From Rubinisphaera italica (GTDB lineage Bacteria > Planctomycetota > Planctomycetia > Planctomycetales > Planctomycetaceae), in assembly GCF_007859715.1 (NCBI RefSeq), contig NZ_SJPG01000001.1, positions 4,904,001 to 4,968,000 of the forward strand: a stretch of DNA of 64,000 bases, written 5' to 3'. The notes below the pieces were generated by a model, which saw nothing but the letters and a program-made list of their open reading frames with translations, was not told the origin of the DNA and did not search any database. Made by a program: the position numbers and the translations under genes. This document shows positions 63,839 to 64,000 of the stretch, piece by piece (positions within the stretch are counted from its first letter, which is position 1; each line of letters begins with the position of its first letter).

Positions 63839-64000
63839 GCGGCGTAATTTTCTCACAACGGGATGCGGCCAGGACACGCGAAGCGGTTCTCGCCTATGAG
63901 AATCGAATCATCAGCGGGGAATCGACCAAGGATCCCCCGCGCCGATTCTTTCAGGTGACACCCTTCAAAATGTTTCAGCTGCTCGAATCGGCTGCGCCTC
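63835..64000 (+). CDS. Phage tail-region protein, truncated by the window end
   Basis: Only the first 55 codons are present: MSGVIFSQRDAARTREAVLA, then PPRRFFQVTPFKMFQLLE. ATGA overlap with the tail fibre gene. Function cannot be assigned. Confidence 0.6.
   Translation, partial: MSGVIFSQRDAARTREAVLAYENRIISGESTKDPPRRFFQVTPFKMFQLLESAAP

Overview
The window reads as a planctomycete chromosome (order Planctomycetales, moderate GC). The supporting signs are a TAT-exported Gfo/Idh/MocA oxidoreductase, a large two-part acetyl-xylan-esterase-like hydrolase, a secreted PQQ-type beta-propeller protein, a TVP38 plus mercuric-reductase-like pair, MJ0042-type zinc fingers, loose gene spacing and many palindromic intergenic repeats. 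No species is assigned. Bases 1-28,900 are ordinary chromosome: an NO-detoxification locus (hmp plus a divergent Rrf2 regulator), TVP38 and the disulfide oxidoreductase, the esterase, RNA-modification genes (SpoU methyltransferase, tadA, a DUF367/Tsr3-like protein), queE, several lipoproteins, LysM and MprF-C-terminal-like proteins, hemC, PilZ, an HU-like protein, csrA and tRNA-Glu(UUC). Two transposase remnants (IS30 and IS5 type) and at least three families of palindromic repeats lie between these genes. || From about 29 kb the content changes. Bases 29,000-31,800 hold small unrecognised genes, and a roughly 700 bp gap then precedes a tyrosine recombinase at 32.5 kb. From there to the end of the window nearly all genes point right and overlap or abut, forming a temperate siphovirus-like prophage whose right end lies beyond base 64,000. 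|| The prophage runs in this order: integrase and terminator; small early genes; a putative replication initiator carrying an iteron-like array inside its own coding sequence; a Dam-type (D12) adenine methylase; a second methyltransferase; a sulfotransferase/glycosyltransferase-like fusion and a second glycosyltransferase; a toxin-antitoxin-like pair; a divergent regulatory interval; a Mu Gam-like DNA-end protector; an NlpC/P60-like hydrolase; a collagen-repeat membrane protein; a membrane-anchored SNase; a holin-like protein; large terminase; gpW-like joiner; portal; protease/scaffold; capsid; neck proteins; tail tube; G/GT chaperones with a probable -1 frameshift; tape measure; distal tail protein; and a 1438-residue repeat-rich tail tip or fibre protein. 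|| The observations I rate highest are the helically phased 21-bp iterons inside the initiator gene followed by an AT-rich tract (lambda-O-like architecture), a single in-frame TGA at codon 8 of hmp that separates the start from the Tyr-B10 codon, an 85-bp palindromic element inserted in frame in a lipoprotein signal peptide, a small protein with a Cys every third residue, and two candidate recoding sites in the phage.
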